Shown: positions 34,920-46,733, counted from the first letter of the stretch. The stretch: 64,000 bases of DNA from Vespula vulgaris (GCF_905475345.1 NC_066596.1:4527001-4591000), one strand, 5' to 3'. Made by a program: numbers and translations. The notes: generated by a model not told the origin, from the sequence alone.

Positions 34920-35700
34920 CTAAATTTAATTAAATTTCACGGTTTTTCGCGATTAAGGGACCGACGCCAGCAGAGCGGGCGGCTAGGGTGTTGTGCAAAA
35001 TTAGTTTCGCCTCCGGGGATAATTAATTTCGTTAATTATGCCTCCTAAATCGGCGGTGTTCTCTCAACAACGTGGCTAAGCGTCTTAATCCGTAAAGAAG
35101 CTAATCAAAGTCCAATGTTTCGCGTTGTGCTCGCGAAATCCTTGAGAAATGCGCTTTTCACTAGATCTTCTATTTTCTTCAAAAGCGCATCGTTCCGTGT
35201 CTGCTTTTAGAGTGGTGCTGGGAGTTAAAGAAGGTTGGCTATGTTGACTCGATTGATTTGGATTAATTAATTAATACGCCACGTGCATACTTTTAACTTG
35301 GAAAATTATTGAAATCGTTACCCTTTCGATATCGCTATTTCTTATCGCTTCGTCTTTTTGAAAAATAATTATTTCGCAATAATTAAAAGATCTATATATT
35401 TACTACGGAATGTTATCGAAGATTTATCGAACACTTATCTAACACTGTTATTTTGCATATTTTTCGACCTTATCGAAATTATTATGGCGTTATTTCTTAT
35501 CATAACTAATTGAAGGTAATAAATTAAGTATAGTTAATTAGGATACATACGTGGAACAAGTCTAATTAGCTTTTCTTTAATGTATTATCCAATGATTCAC
35601 GTGGCTTTCGAAATTATGAAATTATTATCGTTTCTTTTTATCTTGCCGTTCGTACTAGGTAATTAAATTAGGATAATTAGTTCGAATCTGCATACAGAAA
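34920..35700. promoter_or_regulatory. Extended homeodomain-motif-rich region
   Basis: An almost repeat-free stretch. TAATTA-type cores recur at 34921-34935, 35021-35039 (AATTAATTTCGTTAATTATG), 35262-35275 (ATTAATTAATTAAT, a palindrome), 35355-35385, 35505-35570 and 35660-35680. The first 200 bases are CpG-rich and balanced, with stops in all frames. The clustering is stronger than in other AT-rich parts and makes this the best single enhancer candidate. The bound factors cannot be told from a generic core. Confidence 0.38.
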
Positions 35701-35941
35701 AGAAACTGTTGGTTTTCTCAGAACAGATAAATTTTTCATGACGGTTTTAAAATTATTTAGAGTATTTTTATTTATTTTATTTTTTATTTACAAATGATTT
35801 GTTTTTTGTATATAGATGATGTAAAAAGATCAAATCGTGCAATGCACACAATATTTATTTTCAGATTTAGAAAATATTCTTAGAAAAGAATCTTTGAAAG
35901 CAGTTATTAATCATGTAAGCATATTGCTTTATGCAGTTCGG

Positions 35942-35962
35942 GAGAGAGAGAGAGAGAGAGCG

Positions 35963-36014
<52 letters not shown>
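35942..36014. repeat. (GA)n microsatellite, about 36 units
   Basis: One of the longest GA runs in the window, broken once by GCGAGCGA near 35960. Confidence 0.97.
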
Positions 36015-36016
<2 letters not shown>

Positions 36017-37050
36017 AATTGTCTTTAGGCAGAATGAATTCCGTACAGTACGACCCCATATAGGTACACAGAGACGCAGATTGGTGTCTTGGTGCTGATT
36101 AGTTGGCAGCACCGTTGGGGTTTCTCTTCCCTACGGGGAAGCCCTTACGACACCGCGTACCCTCAGCCAGCAGAAGGTCTTTAAGTCCTGATTAACACGG
36201 TCTGAACTCTCTACCAATGTCATAATCCCTTTGATAAGGCCATTTTGGGAACTATTATATCGCCATAATTTGCGAGTACAGGTGTACCTACTCTCCCTTT
36301 CTTGATAAATCTAAAGGATTAATATAGTGCACGATCTCCTTTAAAACTATGCATTTGCTAATCGTAAATTCAGTTTTCTGAAATGAAGGATGTGGCCGTT
36401 CTCATTAGTAGTACTATTCGTAGAAATTGAGGTTTGCGGTTCGAATGTTGCGTTTGATGATATACGACTATGAAGCTTCCTTTCGCACATGGAATTTGAC
36501 ATCTATTACACACAATATTTTGGAACGTTTTCCTATGTATCATAGACTAAAGCTTTTTGCAGGGAAAGCGAGATGCAACAGTCCACTCTGACAATATAGA
36601 TATTTGTGGTTGGAGCTCAATCGAATAGGCAGATATCTGTAAAAACAAGAACGTCTATAGCTCCTATTCTCAGTGCGAATATTCGAGACTACGAACTCGC
36701 TTCTTTCAAGCATATACTCAGCATATTCGTAAAATCGAGTCTTAACACCGAGTCGCGCAAGTAGTCATTTAGAGGCATACTCCGACAAAGACTCGCCTTT
36801 AGACGATCGCAATTAATTCGCGACTGGAGTAGGTGGGAGTATGAGGTTGGGGGAGGTAGGAGTAGGAGGATAGTGGGGTGGGGTGAGTTAATGGATTTCC
36901 ACGCCGCCATCCGTACGGTCGTTCCCTGGAAGCTCGTCAGAGGTTCCATAATGCAGCACTGTGTGCAATTTTAAGCAACCCTTTATCCTAGCAGCCTCTT
37001 CTCTCCCCTCTACCATGAGCTCCACACGTATAAGACTCCGGTCCAATTAC
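36015..37050. other. Mixed non-coding stretch
   Basis: Balanced to AT-rich sequence without recognisable genes. A G/GTGGG-rich patch lies at 36830-36890. The minus frame 36689-36949 has no known domain. Confidence 0.5.
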
Positions 37051-37119
37051 CTCCTTGCTACGCCGGCTGCTGCTGTTGGGAAGGGGTTGCATGATAGTTA
37101 ATTACACCCCCTCTACAAC

Positions 37120-37345
37120 CCCTGCCACTACCACTACCACCACCAGCAGTACCACCACCATCACTACCAGCAGCAGTACCGGCACCAGTACCAACATCAC
37201 CCTTTCCCTCTCTCCTTCGCCGGCAGCAGGCCTCTTCTTTCTCTCTTCACTCACCCCACTCAGCTCACCATCTCTCTTTTCCTTCCCTACATTCTCCTCT
37301 TCCACCACCTCCTCTTCCTCTTCCTCTTCCTTCTTCTTCTCTTGC
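37120..37345. repeat. (CCA/CAG)n triplets and TTCCTC tract
   Basis: Degenerate ACCACCAGCAGTACC triplets run to about 37203, then pyrimidine-rich sequence with (TTCCTC)n from 37304 to 37345. The open plus frame is Thr/Ser-rich and the minus frame is Val-rich; both follow from the repeats. Confidence 0.88.
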
Positions 37346-37596
37346 CGCCACTGCTAATTACTATTTTTAAAACATTAAAAGTAAAGTTTGTTAAATGAGT
37401 GGGAGTTAATTATGAAGCTACCGGGAGAGGCCGGAGGTAATTGGAGCGAACGACAAACAAAGGCTCGTACCTACGTTCTCCCAGTTGTGATGGTGGTGGT
37501 GGGAACGGACTGTACTATACCAAGGCACCTAACTACCTACCTACTTTATTTTCGCGGAGAATTTCTGATCCATTCGCCATCGTTAATCCCGACCAC

Positions 37597-37651
<55 letters not shown>

Positions 37652-37838
37652 TGCTGTCGCTGTTGCTGTCGCTGTCGCTGTCGCCGTCGTCGTCGTCGTC
37701 GTCCTCGTCGTCGTCGTCGTCTTCATCTTCGCCTTCGTCGTCTTCATCGTCGTAGTCGTCGTAATCGTCGTAGTCGTCGTAGTCGTCGTAGTCGTCGTAG
37801 TCGTTGTAGTCGTCGTAGTCGTCGTAGTCGTAGTCGTG
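37597..37838. repeat. (CGT)n and (TCGTAG)n array, about 240 bp
   Basis: The first 170 bases are (TCG)n with TTGCTG and TCGCTG variants. The last 95 bases become a hexanucleotide, TCGTAG/TCGTCGTAG, repeated about ten times. Frames of 104-234 codons run through it as poly-Ser and poly-Arg on plus, and as Tyr-Asp-Asp repeats on minus. The core unit is the reverse complement of the array at 9.7 kb. Confidence 0.96.
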
Positions 37839-37969
37839 GGGCTCTTTCATTCGTCCTGCCAATTACGAGCTCGAGGCGAATGTCGAACCGGTTAAATTGC
37901 GAGGCTCCTCCTCAGCTCGAGGCGAGGGCTACGCGCGAATGTGTCGTCAAGTGCGACCGATGTGGCTCC

Positions 37970-38040
37970 CTCCCTCTCTCTCTCTCTGTCTCTCTCTGTC
38001 CCTCTTTGGTATTAAGGGTGTATACGCATGTGTGTATATA

Positions 38041-38082
<42 letters not shown>
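37970..38082. repeat. (CT)n then compound (TA)n
   Basis: CTCTCTGTCTCTCT at 37975-38000, then TATATA sequence with ATGTA interruptions from 38033 to 38082. Confidence 0.93.
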
Positions 38083-38084
<2 letters not shown>

Positions 38085-38189
38085 GTCGATGAGTATGTAT
38101 ACAGCACTAGAGCCTGTATTTCTGCGATTTTGCAGTTATTAACGAGCGCACACGCGTTCATTTATTAATCGACGTCGACTGATATGAAA

Positions 38190-38330
38190 AAAAAAAGAGA
38201 AAGAGAGAGAAAAATATTACATATATATATACACACATATATATATATATATGTATACGTCGATGAAATTTCGTTGTGTGCGTGTGTGTATGTGTAGAGA
38301 AAGAGAGAGAGAGAGGGAAGTTAAGAAAAT
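38190..38330. repeat. Purine, (TA)n/(CA)n and (TG)n/(GA)n tracts
   Basis: AAAAAGAGAAAGAGAG at 38190-38210, TATATATACACACATATA at 38220-38256, GTGTGCGTGTGTGTATGTGT at 38276-38296, then (GA)n to 38318. Confidence 0.9.
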
Positions 38331-38569
38331 AGAAAGTTGAGAACAACCATATATCTGTGTATATAATAATACTAAAAGTACGTAGATTCACGAATCGAAA
38401 GTGACATGAAAAAGGAACTCTTTCCGAAGGGGCAGAAAGGAACGGGGGGAGAGAAGAAAAGATATTTCCAGCGTCGAGTTTCATACCATTTGCATGGACT
38501 CTGTTTGCAGGAAAGGACGAGAAGAATATCTCGAGGAAATCGAATAACGCGCGTACTACACGCGAGGTT

Positions 38570-38660
38570 TGAGTTTTACGGTTATTAATTAACCGATACC
38601 AGATTTCTGCATTAGCACTCTGTTCCTGCTAATGCACGGTGTACAAGTGCTCGGATAATA
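38570..38660. promoter_or_regulatory. Island with a perfect ATTAGC inverted repeat
   Basis: GGTTATTAATTAACCG (near 38580-38595) is a 14-base dyad around TTAATTAA. It is followed at 38609-38635 by GCATTAGCA, nine spacer bases and TGCTAATGC, a perfect nine-base inverted repeat extended by one T-A pair. Paired dyads with ATTA cores suggest a homeodomain enhancer, or a short RNA hairpin. Confidence 0.35.
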
Positions 38661-38899
38661 CGCGTCCTTTCTGTGGCAGACAGATGGGCTTCGTGCACAC
38701 ATCTGCATATAGTAGATATGCGTACACGTATATACATCGTTACGTGGAGAAAATTGTATGCGATTTCTATGACTTTACTTTCCCTCTTTTTCACGTATAT
38801 CTACGATGTTTCTTCGCATGAAATGTTCGCTCGATCGAACTCGGATTTGTTCTTGTTGAAAATTTTCAAAGGAATTTATTTATTATTTATAACGAAATG

Positions 38900-39990
38900 C
38901 AGTAGTAAGTTAAGAATTTAAATAAATATTTATTCAAAGGTATATATCTATGAATAGGAATAAAAAATATCTTTTTAAATCTGATATGGTTTAAGATAGC
39001 AGCATTAAGACAGATCGAAGCATTTGTATTTATCATATAATGTAAATCCAAATATTGATTAATTTTCAATCACAGACCAACGCATGCTTATGTTAATATT
39101 GAAAATGGATATGAAAATGGATATCTCTTTTTATTTTTCAGTAGCAAGCTCGCAAATTCTCGGATTTTCATTAAACATCACGGTCACGTCATGAAACTTC
39201 ACGCGCGACGTAACTTTAATTCACGCACGGACGTATATTTTCATTTGTCGGTGTTTACTTGATTTTTTGCTATCTTTTTTTTGTTTCGTTTCTCTCCTAG
39301 GCATTTCAATTTTAAAGTAATAACCCGTATACGCACGAGCGCGAGCACGATACCACATCGTGTGCCGCACGCTTTTTAACGAATTACGCTATCAAATGTA
39401 AATGTTATAAATCCCTAGCGCAAACATGCACTTCCTGAGAATTTTTTTTTGCCAGAAGTTTGATGAATCGTACGAAATTATTATACAAAGTTCGACCCTT
39501 ATAAATGTTTATACAAATACACGTTCTTTTATAGCTACGTTGAAACTTAAAATCATTTCAATTGCTATTTCCATGATAGCACTTTAAACGCTTTCTCGGT
39601 TTTATCGATTTTCACGAACGTATAAAGACGCGCTTAATTGGACCATTGGAAGATACGTGACTTTGGATATTCCTGTAGCACAAACCTACACTAATACAAA
39701 CACGATCATAATGTCTAAGCATTCTTAAACTGTTCTGATATTGTGATCTCTTATCTTTTTTTATCAAAACTAATTTCATTGATTTTTTACCTAAACATTT
39801 TAGCAAAAACATTGTAGATAATGTTGATAGACTCTTTACTCACAGCTATTTCCGTAACAATGTCATTGTCAAACTTTTACGTCATTATTTACCCCATATC
39901 TATTTCTCCAATACATATCCTCTTCCCTCATCAATCGTGTTCTAAAAGATCTAATTCTAACGAGTCTCTGGATTCCCAGACGACTCAGAG
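38900..39990. other. AT-rich non-coding stretch
   Basis: AT-rich, stops in all frames apart from short open runs. A CpG-rich patch lies at 39180-39235 and 39325-39375. No gene was seen. Confidence 0.6.
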
Positions 39991-40006
39991 AGAAAGAAAG
40001 CGAAAT

Positions 40007-40049
<43 letters not shown>
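39991..40049. repeat. (GA)n microsatellite
   Basis: Imperfect from 39991 and perfect (GA)n from about 40014 to 40049. Confidence 0.95.
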
Positions 40050-40050
<1 letters not shown>

Positions 40051-40193
40051 GGCCCGTAGAAGCTTCTAACCTTTGACGATAGCTCGGGTTGAGTCTCGGC
40101 CATCCCTTTTCGCTATTTCCGGCGCTATCCGTCAGAGCTGCTTAGGAAGACAGAAGCGAAGTGTGCGCAACGTTGTATGGGCGACGCCCTCCT

Positions 40194-40194
<1 letters not shown>

Positions 40195-40225
<31 letters not shown>

Positions 40226-40332
40226 GAGACCCCATGCATCTTTCACGGACGGTGTGCACCAAGTTATGCTGTTAAAGAGCTTTCTATTTACATCGCCACT
40301 TTCCTAACGACGACGACGACGACGACGACGAC
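40195..40332. repeat. TCTCTT tract and short (ACG)8
   Basis: TCTCTCTTTCTCTTTCTC at 40196-40225. A perfect (ACG)8 run at 40307-40332 is the third CpG-triplet array in the window, again on the ACG strand. Confidence 0.92.
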
Positions 40333-43300
40333 TTCTTTTTATTTCGCTCGGTAAATACCGTGAGAAAACGGTCTACCAGTAAATAAGTATCGACGTAATT
40401 AACATAAATCACTTTATAATTATTTCAACGTTTTTATAATATTTATTTATCGACAACCTTCTTTTCATTCTTAATTAGATGAATGTCATCTTCGGTGTTA
40501 TCCTATTTATTTCTGTTTTAGCTCGAGTAAAATTGAGACGGCAAATTTAAAGCGCTACCTTCAAAAGTGCGTTCCGAGAAACGTTCGATAAAAAAGGACA
40601 CTGATGTATGGACCGACGCGCCTGTTCCATGTCGCTGTGTTTAGTAAATAGCCAAACGACCCGTCTCCCATCCTACATTTTGCTCGATTTTCTATTCCTT
40701 CGCATCTTCCTCCCTGTCCTGGCAATCTCTAATGCCCTTTGTGAGTCGAAGGATTGCTTTGGATTTACATTTAACATAGCCCCATTTCGAAACGGCCACT
40801 CGTTACGATCTTCCGAATTAAACCTTCGCCTGTCACGTTTCTTTCAATTTATTTCTCTTTTTTAATTCTCGCCTTAAATTAGTGTACGATAGCTAGGACG
40901 TATTCATATTTCGATCTAATAAAACAAAAAAGAAATTAAATAAAAGAAGAAGGCAAAAGTAATATGTCAATAGGCGTTGAAAAATGAAATATCGATAAAA
41001 ATGATGACGTAAATAAAAAGCGTTAAGAGATATTCGCTTGCCTTTTTTTCAAAAGAAATAAACGAATGGTAGATTGAAGCGAGAAAAAAGAAACATTTAA
41101 TATCACTTTTTTCCAGACTCATGAAAAGCATTTCGCGTCTAACACGATGATATGATCAGGATAGTAGCACTTTTGTCATATTTAATTACGCTGTCATATT
41201 TGAATCAATGATCTGGGTCAGATCAAAATGACGTCCAAGTTACAACGTTGAAACATTTTTCAGATTGAATAGAAAAACGAGAGTAGAACCCATGAGATAT
41301 CCAAGCTCTTTTAATTTCCATAAAAGCCACACACCTTCTCTTTAATTAAGAATATATTCTGATTAGCATTCTAAACTATCTTTTTATTTTATTTTTTACT
41401 TCGCAATTTGAGAAATGTGATGAGAAAATGAACTTACTGCTTATGCGGTAACAATGTTTGTTTTCTTGTGAAAAACGAATGAACGATAAAGAATTTCACA
41501 AATAAAATAACAGAAATGCCGAAAGTGTAACACTCCATTACGCAAATAAAGAATTATACGTTGAAATTAAACACTGGATATTTTACCAGAATAATCAACG
41601 TTGATTTTAAATATGTATTCGCGTAAGATACGATAAAATATACACGTATACGCGCATATATGTACATACATTACCCCGGCGAATACGATAGAAGGGTGAA
41701 ATGGAGTGCACGTTTTATTGGAGCACAAAGCTACATTACAAATTGGACGATTTTATTTATTTATTTGTTCATTCGTTCGTACGTTCATTTATTTCATTTA
41801 TTCGCATTATTTATCCAACCGCGGAGACCCGAAATTACTATTTAAAACATGCTGAAGGAAAGACGATCGATATAGTAAAAGTTTGAAAAACAGAACAAAA
41901 GTAGGTATAACAATATATTCGAGCTTGCAAGGTTTTTATTAATTAATTATTTTGTTTTATAATTTCATTATTTTTTGATTAAATAAAAAAAAAAAGAGTT
42001 AGAGATATAGATCGTTGTACATTGTCAAGGACAATGCAAAATTCGAAGAGACTAGCATCCATTAGCTGCATTTTTGCAGACGATTAACACGCATCGTCGC
42101 GTACAAGCAAAATTAGCTCGTTAAAAGGAGGAATTTTTTTTCATCTCGGTTCTCGTATTAGAATATAAGGAGGAGGGTCGATACGCCGCATTATTCCGCG
42201 TGACGCCGACCTAACAGCTATGAAATTAAATGAATCTCCCTCTCTTCTTCTCAGCTTTCTCTTTTCTTCCTTTTCTTCTTTTTTATCTCTTTACTGTCGT
42301 GAATAGGTACTCTTGTAAGCGAGACTTTGTATCGAGTAGGATGGATCGAGGTATTCTTCCGATTATTGTTATAAGCTTTTAAGGATTTCAATAAATGAGT
42401 TTCTTGACCGAATAATCCTTTTGTCTCGTAGTTTAATTTTCGACAATAGAGACTATCGATTTATGATGAATTTGATTTTACAGAGATCGCTGAACAGATC
42501 CGTTTATTTATTTCGCATTTAACTTCATTTCAACATTTTTTTCTTTTTATCGAAGATATTTCGAGAAATCATTTTGATAATAATCACGAGCAACTCTTAT
42601 TACCATCTAATTATCGTAACGATCTAACGAAATATCGTTACAATGACACGACATATGTAGATATAAACCGGTCGAATGAAATATATAAACTATTTGCTTA
42701 CCGATGCAGAAATTGCTAATTGCGTATTGTAGAGTTAAACAAGGCTTAAACCTCTTCACATATATTCCTCGGCCTCAGCAGGACCTCTTCTCATCCTGTT
42801 ACTCCTTCTCTTCCTCATCTTGATTCTCCTCGTTGACGACGCAAGCGCCAGGAGAAGTGTTACAGGGGTGGTGAGGTAGGGATAAGGGCAGGAGAGGAAG
42901 CGAGCGAGGGATGGAAGCTCTGGTAGAAAGGGCCAGGTTTACTGCTAATTGCTGTTGTATTACAACGACCAGTCAAAGGCTCCTCTCGACTTGTAGAAGT
43001 GCGGACTCTCTACTGCCACCCCCGACCCCACACCTCCCCTTTTCTCCTTCCACAAAACTCTTGCTCAAACCGCTACCCTCTTCTCGGTATTTTGAGTTCC
43101 GTTAGCCGACTACTCGTATTATGTCGCAAACTCTGACGGATAACTAGCCGTATTACTGTTAATTACTTGCTTCTGGACAATCGAATGATTTTTTCCTTTC
43201 TAATAACTAAGACTAACGATAAAAGGATGCATTGATATTCTTTTAAGATTACATAATTACTTGAAAAAAATTGATTAATATTCATAAACTCGCTAATGGA

Positions 43301-43540
43301 AGTACATAGTCATAAATTACGTAACATGTTGGTTTTATGATGAACGTTTCTTATCAGCATAAAAAATATGAAAGAAATATTCAATATTCAACTTAATCTG
43401 AGATTCTAGAAAATAACACGTCAGTTACTTTCCTTTGTGTATTACTTAACGATCACTATTTTACAATTTAACATAGGTAACTTATTTTAAATTGCATTTC
43501 TAAAAACTTAACTTTTTCGAAGCACGGCGCAAGAGGTATC
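40333..43540. other. Long AT-rich non-coding stretch
   Basis: Three kilobases of AT-rich sequence with CpG-rich patches near 40550-40850, 42060-42230 and 42900-43130. Short plus frames (40608-40865, 41660-41886 and 42911-43105) have no known domain, no microsatellite and no splice pair. No gene, tRNA or transposon remnant was recognised. Confidence 0.55.
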
Positions 43541-43569
43541 GTTTGAGAAATAAAAGTAAGAAAGGAAAA

Positions 43570-43608
43570 GAAAAAGAGAGAGGGAGCGAGAGAGAGAGAG
43601 AGAGAGAC
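43570..43608. repeat. (GA)n microsatellite
   Basis: AAAGAGAGAGGGAGCGAGAG passing into perfect (GA)n. Confidence 0.9.
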
Positions 43609-44115
43609 AAGATACGAGAGATTAAACGAGTAACCGATTGAGATCTTAAAAGCGTTTAAAACCTACGGACTCACCTGCTGCATCTGCATAATGAAAAACG
43701 TCCATTAGGCTCTTATAACTTACGATGGGATAGTGGTAGGGGTAGCGATAGTGGGAGGAAACGCAGAGAGGCTATTAGCTACTACTATATTCTGTTAGTC
43801 AAATCAAATAATAACCATCGATTATTGTTAACGATATTACGTAGAAGTTTGCTCGAAACTTTGAACCCAAAGCTAATCTTCATTGAATTATCCAACATGC
43901 TTTTATTTTTTATTTCAAAGCGATTGTGTAGTGAGCACCGATCTTTTTATCTCTTTAAGAAAGTTGTGAGAGAGAAAGAGAGAGATGAAGAGTCTGAATC
44001 GATAGATTCGATCGATGAGAAAGACAGAAGGCAGCTTAGGGGTTACTTTCTCCTCAACCTTCCACCTTCCATTAGCTCTCATTTGTTTGGACAGCCGCTC
44101 CGTGTCTCGATCTTA

Positions 44116-44260
44116 AGAGAATGAGGAAGAGAGAAAGAGAGACGGAGAGGGAGAGGGAGAAAGAGAGGAAACAAGATGGAGAGAGACGACAGGTTTGTTT
44201 TCTATCGATACCGGCACTAATCGAAACTACTCGGAAGTCTCGATTAGCATCGTGGATTCG

Positions 44261-44297
<37 letters not shown>
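44116..44297. repeat. GA tract and inverted (CT)n
   Basis: Imperfect GA-rich sequence at 44116-44190 and perfect (CT)n at 44265-44297, about 75 bases apart in opposite orientation. Four overlapping frames on the two strands are repeat-driven. Confidence 0.93.
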
Positions 44298-44299
<2 letters not shown>

Positions 44300-44703
44300 A
44301 CTTCCAATCGAATGTCCTCTCATTCTACTTTTACCCATTCAATTAAGTGTCCCTTTCATGTCCGTTTCCGATGTTTCGCCCTGACGTATCCATGCCTTTT
44401 GATCATTTCGAGAAACAATACTTTTCTTGTACTTTCGCACCTTTTTTCCAAACTATTGCCATACGGTTCGGAAAAATCTTTAATAATAGGTACGATACTT
44501 TGGAAAGGGAAAATGATGAGAAAATAAGCATCAATTAACATTACGTATTTCTTATTGTTAGTGTATCTCTTTTGAGTTTTCGGATCAACGAACTGGTGGT
44601 AGAATTGGTGGACTGAATCAATTTGCACGAGAACAATCGTCGGCATTGTTGTCGTAAGAGCTATCGTAGTAGTACCGTACGAGTAGACTAAACCAGTGAG
44701 CGA

Positions 44704-44706
<3 letters not shown>

Positions 44707-44752
<46 letters not shown>
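44707..44752. repeat. (TC)n microsatellite
   Basis: Perfect run of about 23 units ending in TTAG, which makes it also an acceptor-like site. Confidence 0.97.
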
Positions 44753-44754
<2 letters not shown>

Positions 44755-44756
44755 GT

Positions 44757-45040
44757 TACTCACAGGCACATACACTCTCGAGTATCGTGAATGTAGCGGA
44801 CAGACCGATTCCCAAGAACGAACGCAGCAGGTAGACACGGCCCTGAGGCAACACCGGCGGACCTCGATAAGCATTCAGATTAGCATGACGCCTCGAATGT
44901 GTTTACGTTTAATTACGCTAAGAGTCTCCATTAGGCTGGACCGCTGCCAGGCTCGATTCGGAGACCGTTCTGTTTTACCGTCGAGGAGGTGCGTCCACTT
45001 AACTTCTTTTACCATCGCAACCTTACCCCCACGCTAATCC
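44757..45040 (+). promoter_or_regulatory. Repeat-free island with one long open frame
   Basis: From the TAG that ends the CT tract to TAA at about 45039, one plus frame is open for roughly 93 codons without simple repeat. Its first ATG gives only about 49 codons (starting MTPRMCLRLI). The DNA carries GATTAGCATG and GTTTAATTACGC, enhancer-like words. I favour a conserved non-coding element. An exon joined by the acceptor-like CT tract is possible, but no donor was found. Confidence 0.28.
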
Positions 45041-45691
45041 TGTCACCATACTAGTTAAAGACCACCTCTGCCACACTTTTGTATCTTTCTTTCGGCTTGG
45101 TTGCCCCGCCAGTTACTCTTTTATATTGTATTCGTTATCTTCTCTCTTAATAAATTTATGTTGTTAGATTAAGTGGGATGTAAAATAGTTTGTATCGATC
45201 ACGTATAGACATTCGGAGATTAGTGAATATTGAAGAAACAAAGCAACGCTTTCCACTCCCGTGCATTAACAAAATCTCTATCTTAGCTTGTCCATCACAT
45301 TAGTCTATCGACATACACTTCGAAGAAACTTTACGTTGTTCCCTATCATCATCAAACTTTTTAATCCGAAACTTCTCCCACTGATGATTCATCGAAATAA
45401 TTTTACTTTATAACTTTTCGACAATTTTTGTTTACGGTCATTAATTCTACTTTCGTATTTCAACTAAACTATGTATGTATTTTTAAAATACGAATTGTAA
45501 AATCTTACGTTTTACATCCTATAAAAATCTTCGTAACAATCAAATGATAACTAAAGGAAGATAATTGTGTCATGACTATCAGTTTACTTTGCGGTCTACT
45601 CTGCAGATCCGAGATTGGCGTCGTGTGAGTTAGTACGAGGCTGGGAAGTGGTGGGGGTTAAGAGGGAGGGGGAAAGAAGTTGGTGGAATTT

Positions 45692-45747
45692 AAAAGCGCT
45701 TTTAGCTTTTAGCCCGGGCGATACCGCTAAGAAAACGTTTTAGCGGA
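45692..45747. other. Palindrome and hairpin pair
   Basis: AAAAGCGCTTTT (45692-45703) is a perfect 12-base palindrome. About 20 bases on, CCGCTAAGAAAACGTTTTAGCGG forms a short hairpin (CCGCTAA against TTAGCGG). Both lie in a CpG-rich block upstream of a GA tract. Confidence 0.35.
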
Positions 45748-45825
45748 TTTCATTTGCCCGTCGTCGCGGCTTGGGGAATAGGGTCCTGAGACGATGGATC
45801 TTAGAAGGGAACAAGAGGCGAATAG

Positions 45826-45857
45826 AAAGAGAGAGAGAGAGGGAGAGAGAGAGAGAG
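45826..45857. repeat. (GA)n microsatellite
   Basis: AGAGAGAGAGAGGGAGAGAG with one GGG interruption. Confidence 0.93.
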
Positions 45858-46077
45858 TTGCGTGGCAGTGATCTGCCGTTGCAAAGGGGTGAGAAAAAGA
45901 GAGGTTGGCGCTTCGTTCCGAGGGATGTCGGCAACGCTGGTTATTAAGTAGATACTACATCGGTGGATGAATATTTAAGACGTTCAACAAGTTGCGGATT
46001 TTTCTTTAATCAGAGTTAACTGTCCCCCTCTCTCTCTCTTTCTCTTTTTCTTTTCCTTTCTTTCCTCTTATCCACAG

Positions 46078-46181
46078 GATCACACGACACCGCAAATCTG
46101 AACTGTTTATGCGAACGAAGAAATTCCTGGAGAATTCCGTAGATTTCTTTCCCACTTTTATTTCCATGATACGTACTTGAG
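46078..46181 (+). other. Candidate internal exon, 104 nt
   Basis: A 50-base pyrimidine tract ends in TCTTATCCACAG at 46077, a textbook acceptor. The interval ends at TTGAG|GTAAGAATT, a strong donor with GT at 46182-46183. In one frame (phase 2 entry) 33 codons are open, including LFMRTKKFLENSVDFFPTFI, closing with TGA three bases before the donor; the other two frames stop earlier. If real, it is a UTR or lncRNA exon, or a poison or last-coding exon. The pairing of both strong signals at a normal exon length is the best splice evidence in the window, but there is no homology to confirm it. Confidence 0.33.
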
Positions 46182-46474
46182 GTAAGAATTAAGATAGGAA
46201 ATAATTAAGTGACATTGTTTTTTCTTCTTCTTTATTCTTATTTTTTTTTAAGTAGAAAAGTCTGTGTTTATATTATTAATCGTAAATAAGCTTTATAAAA
46301 CCAAAAGAAAGGGAGAATAACCAAAATAGAGATAAAGAAAGAAAGATGAAACGTGAAATAAAAATAAATCGTGCTAAGAGCGACTGTTATAAATATTGAA
46401 GGATAGATGGATAGAGCAAGGGCGATAGAGATGCAGAGGGAAAAAGCAGAGAGGAAAAGAGAAATAGAGAGAAA

Positions 46475-46500
46475 GAGAGAGAGAGAGAGAGTGAGATGAG
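46475..46500. repeat. (GA)n microsatellite
   Basis: Purine-rich AGAGAAAGAGAGAGAGAGAG sequence. Confidence 0.88.
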
Positions 46501-46689
46501 ACGCGTCGCGCCGGCGGTAGGTGCAAATAGCTATAGAAAACGTGGGCGCCCGCGTTCCGGTAGCTACTTAACTAAATGAATTCAATATCTCGGAATAAAT
46601 ACATTGATAAATCAGCCACTCCGCTAAAAGCTTACTTTACTTTGGCGAGCTCTTGCGACGCGTGCAAACAAGCTGGGACGCGTGCGCGA

Positions 46690-46700
46690 GCGCGTACTCG

Positions 46701-46733
<33 letters not shown>

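Noticed and set aside
37388..38092. 234-codon frame, the longest in the window
   Set aside because: It runs through TCG triplets, CT repeats and TA repeats, giving Arg, Ser-Leu and Tyr-Ile runs. Only short flanks are non-repetitive and they have no domain.
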